Notes: a model not told the origin generated them from the sequence alone. A DNA stretch of 7,747 bases from SZUA-217 sp034658975 (GCA_034658975.1 JAYEGJ010000116.1:1-7747), one strand, 5' to 3'. Shown: positions 1-6,140, counted from the stretch's first letter. Made by a program: numbers and translations.

Positions 1-4
1 TCTA

Positions 5-39
5 GGAAGGCCCCTTCCCCGGCTCCGCCAACCGAGCGG
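5..39 (-). terminator. Inverted repeats just downstream of glmS
   Basis: Directly after the glmS stop codon, read on the minus strand, are two small inverted repeats: a 4-bp stem CCGC/GCGG (36-39 with 25-28) and a 6-bp arm pair GGAAGG/CCTTCC (5-10 with 13-18). There is no clear U-tract, as is common in high-GC actinobacteria. They are placed as a terminator would be, but the stems are short and the second has only two central bases, so the function is inferred. Confidence 0.35.
9..29. repeat. Intergenic G/C-rich repeat, copy 1
   Basis: This 21-bp stretch matches positions 7578-7598 at 19 of 21 positions by eye, with the core ccccggctccgcc identical. Both copies lie just 3' of a minus-strand gene (glmS here, coaA at the other end of the window) and in the same orientation. 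This suggests a dispersed intergenic element or a recurrent terminator module, not chance. Confidence 0.5.
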
Positions 40-1866
40 CTATTCGACCGTGACGGTCTTGGCGAGGTTGCGCGGCTTGTCCACGTCGAGGGCCAGGGCC
101 GAGGCAACGTGATAGGCCAGCAGTTGCAGCGGGACCACCGCGGTGACGGTGCACAGCAGATCGGGACCCGACGGAACCCTGATCACGTGATCGGCCACAT
201 GGTCGACCTTGTCACCCTCTTCGGCCACCAGGACGATGGTGCCACCACGCGCCTTCATCTCCTCCATGTTGGACAGTGTCTTGGTCCGAACATGGCTGTC
301 CGTGGCTACCCCGACGACCACCACTCCCTCCTCGATCAGGGCGATGGGTCCGTGCTTCATCTCGCCGGCGGCATACCCCTCGGCGCGCACATAGGCGATC
401 TCCTTGAGTTTCAAGGCACCCTCCATGGCAACCGGGAAGTCCCCCGACCGGCCGAGGAAGAAATAGTCTCGAATGTCGCCCCAGTCCGACGTCAACCGGC
501 GGATCTCCTCCGACGAGCCAAGGACCTCCTCAACCTGGCCGGGCAGCAGCAGCATGTCCTTGACCAGGGACTCGATCGTGCCCGGATCGAGTGATCCGCG
601 CACTTGAGCCAGGTACAGGCCGAGAAGCTGCATGGCGACCAATTGGGTGGTGAAGGTCTTGGTGGCGGCCACGCCGATCTCCAGGCCCGCCCGTGTGTAG
701 AGAACCGCATCGGACTCTCGGGCGAGAGCCGACTCGACGACGTTACTGACCCCGATCAGGTTGGCGCCCTGAGCCTTGGCATACCGAGCGGCGGCAAGGG
801 TGTCGATCGTCTCGCCCGACTGGCTGATGCCAATAACGAGTGACCGGGCGTCGAGCACCGGGTCGCGGTATCGGAACTCGGATGCGATGTCGATCTCGAC
901 CGGGAGACGGGTCCAACGCTCGATGGCGTATTTGGCCATCATCGCGGCGTGATATGAAGTTCCGCACGCGACGACGAACACCTTGTCGATCGCCCTGAGC
1001 AGGGCATTGTCGATTTCGAGCTCGTTGAGGACCACGCGGCCGGTCTCCGTGACCCGCCCGGCGAGGGTGTCGGTTATTGCATGGGGCTGCTCGTAGATCT
1101 CCTTGAGCATGAAAGTCTCGAAGCCGCCCTTCTCGGCCGCCTCGAAATCCCACTCGATCTTGCGATGCTCCGGCTCGATCTCATTGCCTTCGAGATCGAT
1201 CAGCTTGATCGACGTCGGCCGCAACTCAACGACACGGTCGTCGTCGATGATCACCATCTCCCGGGTGTGCTCGAGAAACGCCGGGATGTCCGACGCGAGG
1301 TAGTTCTCACCATCACCGCGCCCGACCACCAGCGGCGAGCCGCGGCGTGCACCAACAATGACGTCGGGCTCCGAGCGCCTCATCACCGCCAGGGCAAGTG
1401 CGCCCTCGGCCCGGTTCATCACCTGCCGCACCGCCTCGACCAGAGGAAGGTCGGCCAGGTCGCCGAGCATGTGAGCCACCACTTCGGTATCGGTGTCACT
1501 GACGAACTCATGACCGGAGTCGACGAGCTTCTGCTTGAGCTCGACCCAGTTCTCAACGATCCCGTTGTGCACCACAACCACGTCACCCGATCGATCGGAG
1601 TGCGGGTGGGCGTTGATCGTGTTGGGAGCGCCGTGAGTGGCCCACCGGGTGTGCCCGATTCCGGAGACGGCGCCGTCGAGCGGTTCATCGATGATGAGAG
1701 ACTCGAGATCAGCAATGCGTCCCGCCGTCTTGATGACCTCGATTTCGCCACCCCGATTGAGGGCAACGCCTGCCGAGTCATAACCCCGGTACTCGAGATG
1801 GGCCAGGCCCGGGACGAGAACGTCTACAACCTGGCCGGGACCTACGTATCCAACTATTCCGCACAT
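40..1866 (-). CDS. glmS: Glutamine-fructose-6-phosphate aminotransferase (isomerizing)
   Basis: GlmS moves the amide nitrogen of glutamine onto fructose-6-phosphate to make glucosamine-6-phosphate, the first step towards UDP-GlcNAc for peptidoglycan; it is cytoplasmic. The 608 residues equal the usual full length. The N-terminal class II glutaminase domain (about 1-240) begins MCGIVGYVG, so Cys2 is the nucleophile once Met1 is removed. It also has EYRGYDSAG (25-33), HTRWATHG (72-79), HNGIVEN (100-106) and SDTDTEV (123-129). Two SIS sugar-isomerase domains follow, with CGTS (301-304), SQSGET (348-353), a GEMKHGPIALIE segment (501-512), and the conserved C-terminus DKPRNLAKTVTVE. The ATG start is fixed by the need for Cys2; an AAAGGA ribosome site lies about 11 bases upstream. 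It follows glmM on the same strand after a 284-bp structured gap and may have its own control there. No key residue is missing. Confidence 0.98.
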   Translation of the reverse strand: MCGIVGYVGPGQVVDVLVPGLAHLEYRGYDSAGVALNRGGEIEVIKTAGRIADLESLIIDEPLDGAVSGIGHTRWATHGAPNTINAHPHSDRSGDVVVVHNGIVENWVELKQKLVDSGHEFVSDTDTEVVAHMLGDLADLPLVEAVRQVMNRAEGALALAVMRRSEPDVIVGARRGSPLVVGRGDGENYLASDIPAFLEHTREMVIIDDDRVVELRPTSIKLIDLEGNEIEPEHRKIEWDFEAAEKGGFETFMLKEIYEQPHAITDTLAGRVTETGRVVLNELEIDNALLRAIDKVFVVACGTSYHAAMMAKYAIERWTRLPVEIDIASEFRYRDPVLDARSLVIGISQSGETIDTLAAARYAKAQGANLIGVSNVVESALARESDAVLYTRAGLEIGVAATKTFTTQLVAMQLLGLYLAQVRGSLDPGTIESLVKDMLLLPGQVEEVLGSSEEIRRLTSDWGDIRDYFFLGRSGDFPVAMEGALKLKEIAYVRAEGYAAGEMKHGPIALIEEGVVVVGVATDSHVRTKTLSNMEEMKARGGTIVLVAEEGDKVDHVADHVIRVPSGPDLLCTVTAVVPLQLLAYHVASALALDVDKPRNLAKTVTVE

Positions 1867-2150
1867 GCGCGAACCATTCCTTTCTGAGATGCGGGAATGT
1901 CGCGTGCGACGTGAACGGGCTCCCAGCGGGGGTTTGAGGGGGTCGTCCCCCTCTGGATCGCTGTGCCGGTGCCCATCGTGGGAGTCTCTGTTCCGGAATC
2001 GCTTCCGGGTTTTGATCTCTCACGTAACGACCGTGGCCGGCCGGGAAGGCATCCGCCGAATGTTTCGATGACCTTCCTCCTCGTCACCTCACCAAGATCC
2101 GGTGAGGCCAGGCGCTTCAAATGTTCGTCGCACTCGTCGTTCCTCTGCAC
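1854..2150 (-). CDS. Doubtful 98-codon ORF between glmM and glmS
   Basis: An open frame begins with GTG immediately after the glmM stop codon and ends 13 bases inside glmS in another frame. AGGAG at the 3' end of glmM lies a few bases before the GTG, so coupled translation is possible. The first ~40 codons look protein-like (CDEHLKRLASPDLGEV, then a cysteine near residue 35) with about 70% G or C at third positions by hand count. The rest drops to about 60%, is rich in Gly, Pro, Thr and Arg, and runs through three of the perfect inverted repeats of this gap. I recognise no family; a faint likeness to small anti-sigma zinc fingers is not backed by a full Cys/His set. It could equally be chance in untranslated leader. 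Confidence 0.22.
   Translation of the reverse strand: MQRNDECDEHLKRLASPDLGEVTRRKVIETFGGCLPGRPRSLRERSKPGSDSGTETPTMGTGTAIQRGTTPSNPRWEPVHVARDIPASQKGMVRACAE
1899..1910. promoter_or_regulatory. 12-bp palindrome upstream of glmS
   Basis: The sequence gtcgcgtgcgac is a perfect inverted repeat (GTCGC-gt-GCGAC) ending about 32 bp before the glmS ATG. It could be an operator or a small hairpin in the leader. No regulator is known from the sequence, and no convincing -10/-35 pair was seen around it. Confidence 0.25.
1936..1953. promoter_or_regulatory. Perfect GAGGGGG/CCCCCTC hairpin in the glmS leader
   Basis: A 7-bp perfect stem (1936-1942 with 1947-1953) with a TCGT loop sits about 70 bp before glmS. 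The same 7-base arms recur at 4813-4837 behind the ACT-domain remnant. No U-tract follows on the minus strand, so if it acts in transcription it would be as an attenuator or G/C-only terminator between glmM and glmS. Function is inferred. Confidence 0.4.
1993..2008. promoter_or_regulatory. Perfect CCGGAA/TTCCGG hairpin in the glmM-glmS gap
   Basis: A 6-bp perfect stem (1993-1998 with 2003-2008) with a four-base loop. On the plus strand it is followed by gtttt, but no plus-strand gene ends here. On the minus strand it lies in the middle of the glmS leader. It is the second of the hairpins met going from glmM to glmS. Confidence 0.3.
2087..2107 (-). terminator. Stem-loop about 45 bp after the glmM stop
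   Basis: CCTCACC (2087-2093) pairs perfectly with GGTGAGG (2101-2107) across a seven-base loop. It is the first hairpin met after the glmM stop on the minus strand. Its placement fits partial termination after glmM or leader structure for glmS. There is no U-run after it, so complete termination is doubtful. Confidence 0.35.
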
Positions 2151-3503
2151 CTACTCCTGTCCTAGCGACATCTTTGTCGCTTCCGTAAGACGATCAGCGT
2201 ACATCTTCGCCAGGCCTTCCGAAGAAGCCTCGACCATGACCCGCACCAGAGGCTCGGTTCCAGAGGCTCTGACGAGGACGCGACCGTCTGTTCCCAACTC
2301 TTCTTCGACCTCCCTCACCTCTTCCCAAAGCGATTCCGCCCCGGAGAGGTCGGCCATCCGCCCAACAGTCACGTTCTGGAGCACTTGTGGGTACTCGGTG
2401 ATGGCCTCTGCCCGAAGCTCGCGGAGTTCCCTTCCGGTCCCCGCAACGACATTGAGAAGCTGAACGGCGGTAAGCAAGCCATCGCCGGAGAAAGCGTGGT
2501 CGGTGAAGATGATGTGACCCGACTGCTCCCCGCCGATAGTGCCCTTGTTCTCGAGCAGGGCCTCCATCACGTAGCGGTCGCCCACCCTGGTCTCGATGAT
2601 GTCGATGTCGGCTTCGGCCATCGACTTCCTGAACCCGAGGTTCGACATCACCGTTGCAACGACGATGTCGTTCTTGAGCTTGCCCTGATTCTTCATGTGC
2701 CGGCTGATGATCGCCATGATCACGTCGCCGTTGGCAACCCGCCCATCCTCGTCGATGGCGATGAGTCGGTCGGCGTCGCCGTCGAAACAGAACCCGATCC
2801 GGCCTTTGCTGTGACTGGCAAGGAACTCGGGGTGGGTGGCACCGCACCCATCGTTGATATTCGTTCCGTCCGGCTCGGCCCCAAACACCTCGACCGAGGC
2901 GTTGAGCCGGTCGAAGAGCTCTGGCGCAGCCTTGTACGCCGAACCGTGGGCACAATCGAGGGCGAGATCGATTCCGCTCAACGAATAGCGGGAAACCTCG
3001 ATGAGGTGGTCGACGTACTTGCGGTATCCATCTTCGCTGTCCGAGCGGAATCCAATTGCCGGTCCCACGGCCGATTTGGTGCCGAGTGACCGAAGACGGT
3101 CCTCCAACTCGCGCTCCACCTCGTCGGGGAGCTTCGTCCCACGCGCAGCGAGCAGCTTGATCCCGTTATCGGGAGCAGGATTATGCGAAGCCGAGACGAT
3201 CGCACCCATGGTCGCTGCCGTCTCAGATGTCAGGTAGCTGATGCCTCCGCTGGGGAGAACACCAACATCAATCGTGTCGATACCGGAGGCATGGAACCCG
3301 GCCTGGAGTGCAGAGGCCAGCATTGTCCCGGAACGACGGGTGTCTCGCCCAACGAGAACCGGGCCGCCCCGAAGGTACGACCCGGCCGCTCTGCCGATTT
3401 CAAGGGCAAGCTCGGGAGTCAGCTCAGAGCCGGCCGAGCCGCGGACACCGTCCGTGCCGAAGATCGATTTCCCATCGTCGAGCAAGCGACGGAGGTTGGC
3501 CAT
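2151..3503 (-). CDS. glmM: Phosphoglucosamine mutase
   Basis: GlmM interconverts glucosamine-6-phosphate and glucosamine-1-phosphate, the step after GlmS in UDP-GlcNAc synthesis. At 450 residues it is full length for this four-domain alpha-D-phosphohexomutase family. FGTDGVRG (15-22) marks the N-terminus. The phosphoserine loop is SASHNP (104-109), Ser106 being the expected phosphorylated residue. The metal-binding loop is DGDADR (241-246), the sugar-binding GEQSGH is at 325-330, and the phosphate-binding RASGTEP is at 412-418. The order and GlmM-like NINDGCG segment (215-221) favour GlmM over phosphomannomutase. The ATG lies 13 bases after the rpsI stop and has no clear ribosome site, so translation may be coupled to rpsI. 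There are about eight more residues before FGTDG than in E. coli GlmM; no other ATG is available between them. Downstream is glmS. Confidence 0.97.
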   Translation of the reverse strand: MANLRRLLDDGKSIFGTDGVRGSAGSELTPELALEIGRAAGSYLRGGPVLVGRDTRRSGTMLASALQAGFHASGIDTIDVGVLPSGGISYLTSETAATMGAIVSASHNPAPDNGIKLLAARGTKLPDEVERELEDRLRSLGTKSAVGPAIGFRSDSEDGYRKYVDHLIEVSRYSLSGIDLALDCAHGSAYKAAPELFDRLNASVEVFGAEPDGTNINDGCGATHPEFLASHSKGRIGFCFDGDADRLIAIDEDGRVANGDVIMAIISRHMKNQGKLKNDIVVATVMSNLGFRKSMAEADIDIIETRVGDRYVMEALLENKGTIGGEQSGHIIFTDHAFSGDGLLTAVQLLNVVAGTGRELRELRAEAITEYPQVLQNVTVGRMADLSGAESLWEEVREVEEELGTDGRVLVRASGTEPLVRVMVEASSEGLAKMYADRLTEATKMSLGQE

Positions 3504-3516
3504 CAGTGGTGGGTCG

Positions 3517-3909
3517 TTAGCGCTTCGTGTACTGCGGAGCCCGACGGGCCTTCTTGAGCCCGTACTTCTTGGACTCCACGATTCGTGAATCGCGGGTGAG
3601 CATCCCGGCCTTCTTGAGGACCGGGCGCAACTCGGGGTCTAGTTCGATGAGAGCACGAGAGATCCCGAGACGGAGAGCATCTGACTGACCTGTCGAACCG
3701 CCGCCTTCGAGGGATGCCTCGATGTCGTAGCGGCCCTGGGTCTGAGTCAGCGTGAAAGGCTCCATGACACGCATGCGAATCGCCATCGTCGGGAAGTAGT
3801 CCTCGAGCGGACGGCCATTCAGGACGACCTGGCCGGATCCGTCACGGAAACGGACGCGAGCCACGGATTCCTTACGTCGGCCGGTTGTCTGGGTCAGGGG
3901 CTTGGACAT
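3517..3909 (-). CDS. rpsI: 30S ribosomal protein S9 (uS9)
   Basis: S9 is a small-subunit protein whose C-terminal tail reaches the P-site tRNA. The 130 residues match the family's short bacterial form; many actinobacterial S9 proteins carry a longer N-terminal extension, absent here. The start TTGRRKESVARVRF (8-21) and the basic tail KKARRAPQYTKR are typical, the final Lys-Arg being the conserved tRNA-contacting end. The ATG overlaps the rplM TGA by one base (TGATG), with GGTGGAG just upstream inside rplM, so the two are translationally coupled, as expected for this near-universal pair. Confidence 0.98.
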   Translation of the reverse strand: MSKPLTQTTGRRKESVARVRFRDGSGQVVLNGRPLEDYFPTMAIRMRVMEPFTLTQTQGRYDIEASLEGGGSTGQSDALRLGISRALIELDPELRPVLKKAGMLTRDSRIVESKKYGLKKARRAPQYTKR

Positions 3910-4367
3910 CAGTTCTCCACCTTTCGGATACCGAGGTCGAGTGCCTCAGGCTTCTGGGCCTCATGCGGATGATCGGGACCCGCATAGACCTTGAGCTTCC
4001 TGGCCATCTGACGGCCAAGCTTGTTCTTGGGCAGCATGCCCTTGATGGCACGCTCGATGATGGCTTCCGGACGCCGCTCGCGCAACGAATCGAAAGTCTC
4101 GGCCTTGATGCCACCGGGGTAGCCCGAGTGCCGGTAGTAGATCTTGGACTGGCTCTTGTTTGAGGTGACTGCCACCTTCTCGGCGTTCACAATCACGACG
4201 AAGTCGCCGGTGTCCATGTGCGGCGCGTACATGGGCTTGTGCTTGCCACGAAGGATCTGAGCAACCTCAGATGCCAAACGCCCGAGCGGAAGATCGGTGG
4301 CGTCGACGACATGCCACGCTCTTTCGATCTCGCTCGGCTTGGGCGAGTATGTCTTGTTGATAGTCAT
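3909..4367 (-). CDS. rplM: 50S ribosomal protein L13 (uL13)
   Basis: L13 is an early-assembly large-subunit protein that binds 23S rRNA. The 152 residues are a few longer than E. coli L13 (142). Visible family features are WHVVDATDLPLGRLAS (18-33), the HSGYPGGIK segment (80-88) and the signature around IKGMLPKNKLGRQMARKLKVY (108-128). GAGGA lies about ten bases before the ATG. It is the first gene of rplM-rpsI-glmM(-glmS), with a candidate promoter and two leader hairpins upstream. In E. coli the rplM-rpsI operon is autogenously controlled by L13; whether that holds here cannot be read from sequence alone. Confidence 0.98.
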   Translation of the reverse strand: MTINKTYSPKPSEIERAWHVVDATDLPLGRLASEVAQILRGKHKPMYAPHMDTGDFVVIVNAEKVAVTSNKSQSKIYYRHSGYPGGIKAETFDSLRERRPEAIIERAIKGMLPKNKLGRQMARKLKVYAGPDHPHEAQKPEALDLGIRKVEN

Positions 4368-4404
4368 TCGGTGTAAATCCTCGCACAGCTGAAGTACGGG
4401 GGAA

Positions 4405-4434
4405 CGTTTGGGGAAACGGCTCCGCTACGGGAGC
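4405..4434 (-). promoter_or_regulatory. Two adjacent hairpins in the rplM leader
   Basis: Between the candidate promoter and the rplM start the minus strand can form GCTCC/GGAGC (4430-4434 with 4419-4423, six-base loop) directly followed by CGTTT/AAACG (4414-4418 with 4405-4409, CCCC loop). The pair ends about 37 bases before the ATG. Ribosomal-protein leaders often fold so that the encoded protein can bind and repress, and L13 leaders are known in other phyla. The stems here are short, so this is only a candidate. Confidence 0.35.
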
Positions 4435-4441
4435 AGGCCAT

Positions 4442-4471
4442 ATGCTACGCCGAGAACAGCACCAAGGCCAA
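4442..4471 (-). promoter_or_regulatory. Candidate promoter for rplM operon
   Basis: On the minus strand TTGGCC (4466-4471) and TAGCAT (4442-4447) are separated by 18 bp and fit a housekeeping -35 and an actinobacterial TAnnnT -10. Transcription would begin near 4435, giving a leader of about 70 bases before the rplM ATG. It lies just upstream of the divergent threonine ammonia-lyase relic. Confidence 0.45.
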
Positions 4472-4477
4472 TCGCAG

Positions 4478-4814
4478 ATGATCAATATCCAAGACGTCAA
4501 CGATGCCCGTGCCTGCTTCGAAGGGCGGGTGACCACACATCGACCCTCTCTTCCTCGGCAAAGCCGTCCGGCACGGAATGGAAACCTCTGGCCGATTCGC
4601 CAAGTACAAGGTCCACGTGCCCGATCAGCCGGGGGGTCTCGCCAAGATCCTCGAGCTGATCGCAGCCCAAGGGGCCAATGTGGTGCAGCTCGACCACCAC
4701 CGTGAAGGCTTCGGTCTCCCCTTCGGCTGGGTCGAGATCGAGGTCTCCGTCGAGACAAGAGATCAGGAACACGCCTCCAGCCTGGCCGCAAAACTCGACA
4801 AGTACCTCGCCTGA
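4478..4814 (+). pseudogene. Threonine ammonia-lyase remnant with internal deletion
   Basis: The intact enzyme is a PLP-dependent threonine/serine deaminase of about 400 residues with a C-terminal ACT domain. Here only the two ends remain. Reading from the ATG at 4478, MINIQDVNDARACFEGRV resembles the usual N-terminus (pattern I..DV..AR....GRV before the TPL motif). In another frame, after a TGA at 4530-4532, HIDPLFLGKAVRHGMETSGR matches the GGN-I-DP linker that precedes the ACT domain in the catabolic type, and the ACT domain follows to 4814. The PLP lysine motif and the whole catalytic domain, roughly 280 residues, are gone, and the ends are out of frame by one base. The two meaningful readings meet at about 4537-4544 (acatcgac), as if joined at a short shared sequence. 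It lies divergent from rplM. The family assignment is from motif memory; an assembly error cannot be excluded. Confidence 0.65.
4578..4814 (+). CDS. ACT-domain protein, C-terminal piece of threonine ammonia-lyase
   Basis: This 78-codon frame is the only part of the remnant with an ATG and a sizeable open reading frame. It is nearly all ACT domain: KYKVHVPDQPGGLAKILELI (9-28), QGANVVQLDHHREG (31-44), GWVEIEVSVETRD (50-62) and a final helix. VPDQPG-LA is the loop that begins the first helix and often takes part in amino-acid binding, and HHREG...GWVE is characteristic of ACT domains on catabolic threonine dehydratases. Residues upstream of the ATG in the same frame still resemble the parent enzyme, so this start is not an original one, and only a weak CACGGA precedes it. 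It may be unexpressed debris, or it might survive as a free-standing small ACT protein. Confidence 0.45.
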   Translation: METSGRFAKYKVHVPDQPGGLAKILELIAAQGANVVQLDHHREGFGLPFGWVEIEVSVETRDQEHASSLAAKLDKYLA

Positions 4815-4837
4815 GGGGGGGGAAGCGCCGCCCCCTC
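4813..4837. terminator. Convergent terminator hairpin between ACT remnant and SARP gene
   Basis: GAGGGGG (4813-4819) pairs with CCCCCTC (4831-4837) in a 7-bp perfect stem with an 11-base loop. It starts within the ACT stop codon and ends five bases before the stop of the convergent regulator gene, so it can serve both strands. The arms are the same as those at 1936-1953. No U-tract is present on either side. Confidence 0.55.
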
Positions 4838-4842
4838 TCGAT

Positions 4843-5628
4843 TCAGCCCCGTTGCCCCGCAGATCCTCGGTTCGAGTGGATGTCGCCACCGGTGATAACC
4901 AACTCCTCGAGATCCTTCAGCGCCGGCGACGGTTCCAGACCGACCTCGGCCAGAACCTCCAACAATCGATCGAAGGCACGCAGCGAATCCACCCTCCGCC
5001 CGGAGCCTGCCAGTGCTTCGATGAGCAGATACCAGAGCTTCTCGTTGTAGGGATTCTCCTCGACCAGGCCTTCCAGAGCACCGACCACCATCTCGTGGCG
5101 ATCCATGGCAATGTCGCACTCGAGTCGACGCTCCATGGCCAACAGCCTCAGCTCGACCAGCCGCAACGACTCGAGCCGAAATGGGTCCTCATCCCCGAAT
5201 TCGCCGAACGGGTCGCCGCGCCACATCGATAGAGCCTCTCTCCAGAGCAGGCCTGATCGATCGGGGTCATCTCGAATGCTCTCCGCCTGGTTGACCAACC
5301 GTTCGAAGCGAAGCGCATCCAACTGGTCGGGCTCGACGACCAGCTCATAGCTGTGATCCTTTGAGAGGATCGCGTCAGGTCCGATCAGATGACGCAGCCG
5401 ATACACATAGGACTGAAGCGTGTTGTCCCTTGAGGGCGGCGCTTCTTCGCCCCACAGGATCTCGGCCAGGTGATCGATGGTGACGGCGTGGTTGGCGCCC
5501 AGCACCAATGCGGCGAGAAGTTTCTTCTGGTGATGGCCCCCGGCGTGCTTCGGCCCATCGCTGGTGAAAACGTCAAGGGGTCCGAGCACGCGGATCAGAA
5601 ATGAGGAAACGGCCACGACCTCAGTCAT
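4843..5628 (-). CDS. SARP/BTAD-family transcriptional regulator
   Basis: Proteins of this type bind DNA through an OmpR-like winged helix and activate nearby genes, often pathway-specific ones in actinobacteria. The N-terminal winged helix (about 10-98) shows IRVLGPLDV (12-20), QKKLLAALVL (34-43), DHLAEILWG (52-60) and the recognition region NTLQSYVYRLRHLIG (69-83). The bacterial transcriptional activator domain follows (about 104-250), with FERLVNQAESI (108-118), LWREALSMWRGDPF (128-141), ENPYNEKLWYLLIEAL (191-206) and DSLRAFDRLLEVLAEVGLEPS (214-234, TPR-like). At 261 residues it is a small SARP without the ATPase and sensor parts of AfsR. I chose the ATG at 5628 because GAGGAG lies six bases upstream; in-frame ATGs at 5634 and 5667 are poorer. 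A palindrome CCTCA-g-TGAGG (5637-5647) overlaps that ribosome site. It is divergent from a membrane-protein gene. Its target is unknown; that neighbour is the simplest candidate. Confidence 0.88.
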   Translation of the reverse strand: MTEVVAVSSFLIRVLGPLDVFTSDGPKHAGGHHQKKLLAALVLGANHAVTIDHLAEILWGEEAPPSRDNTLQSYVYRLRHLIGPDAILSKDHSYELVVEPDQLDALRFERLVNQAESIRDDPDRSGLLWREALSMWRGDPFGEFGDEDPFRLESLRLVELRLLAMERRLECDIAMDRHEMVVGALEGLVEENPYNEKLWYLLIEALAGSGRRVDSLRAFDRLLEVLAEVGLEPSPALKDLEELVITGGDIHSNRGSAGQRG

Positions 5629-5676
5629 AGGCATCTCCTCAGTGAGGGGCAACCTGTTTGGTGCCAATCCGGACCA

Positions 5677-5693
5677 TGCAACCCCTGTGCAAC
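5677..5693. promoter_or_regulatory. TGCAAC direct repeat at 11-bp spacing, possible SARP site
   Basis: TGCAAC occurs at 5677-5682 and again at 5688-5693, a shift of exactly 11 bp, in the 111-bp divergent gap between the SARP gene and the membrane-protein gene. Known SARP operators are short direct repeats with an 11-bp period overlapping the -35 region, with the -10 about 8 bp further on. Eight bp beyond the second repeat is CATGAC, a poor -10. The spacing fits well; the promoter does not, so this is a candidate only. Confidence 0.35.
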
Positions 5694-5739
5694 TCGGCTC
5701 CCATGACCGCGACGCAAGATCAAACCGAAAGGAGGTCCG

Positions 5740-6132
5740 ATGCCACAGGTAGTTGAGAGACCGACTGTCCGGGAACGGCCCGACCTTCGGACGACTCCGA
5801 GCGTTGAGCCGCCGCGCGCCCGATTCATGCGCTGGTTGGGATGGCTATTGGTTGGCGCCATGCTTCTCGGTGGAGCAGGACTGATCTGGTACGGCATCGC
5901 CAATAGTGGCGAAGAAGTCGTAGCAACCGGGACAGCCCCCGCGCTTTCCGAGATCGATGTGAACGCGAGCCCCGAGGCGATCATCGCTGCGGGCCAGTTC
6001 GACCCGCTGAGCCGAAGGGTTCCGGGTCCGGTCGAAGTCGCACCCGCGTTTGAGGCCATTAATCCACACGAGAACCCTGAGATCATGCGGGTTCCCCAAA
6101 TCGAACCGTTTGCGAATCCCCGGATTCCGTAA
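5740..6132 (+). CDS. Unrecognised single-pass membrane protein
   Basis: I do not recognise this 130-residue protein. Its N-terminal ~30 residues are rich in Arg and Pro (cytoplasmic by the positive-inside rule). One strong hydrophobic segment spans about 32-53 (WLGWLLVGAMLLGGAGLIWYGI). The remaining ~77 residues are probably outside the membrane and are rich in Pro, Glu and Ala with acidic and NP-type turns, ending FANPRIP. There are no cysteines, no sorting motif and no enzyme signature. It could be an uncleaved signal anchor. Gene reality is supported by a near-perfect ribosome site AAAGGAGGT (5728-5736) before the ATG and by a strong stem-loop after the TAA. It is divergent from the SARP gene and convergent with truA, so it is transcribed alone, possibly under SARP control. 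Confidence 0.75.
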   Translation: MPQVVERPTVRERPDLRTTPSVEPPRARFMRWLGWLLVGAMLLGGAGLIWYGIANSGEEVVATGTAPALSEIDVNASPEAIIAAGQFDPLSRRVPGPVEVAPAFEAINPHENPEIMRVPQIEPFANPRIP

Positions 6133-6140
6133 ACGGCGAA

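Noticed and set aside
1081..1887. 268-codon plus-strand open frame opposite glmS
   Set aside because: It lies almost wholly antisense to glmS, whose family match is complete. Long antisense frames are common in high-GC genes, and the translation shows no family feature.
1867..2150. glmS ribozyme upstream of glmS
   Set aside because: The position fits, but I could not see the known ribozyme core, and the family is known mainly from Firmicutes. Only simple hairpins are visible.
2385..3089. 234-codon plus-strand open frame opposite glmM
   Set aside because: Antisense shadow of glmM; no ribosome site or recognisable motif, and glmM is intact.
4478..4814. Programmed frameshift joining the two halves of the threonine deaminase
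   Set aside because: A frameshift could fuse the ends, but the whole catalytic domain is absent, so no working enzyme would result. Deletion is simpler.
4497..4889. 130-codon minus-strand frame opposite the ACT domain
   Set aside because: It is antisense to the ACT coding stretch, which has clear family motifs, and it also runs through the terminator hairpin and the SARP 3' end.
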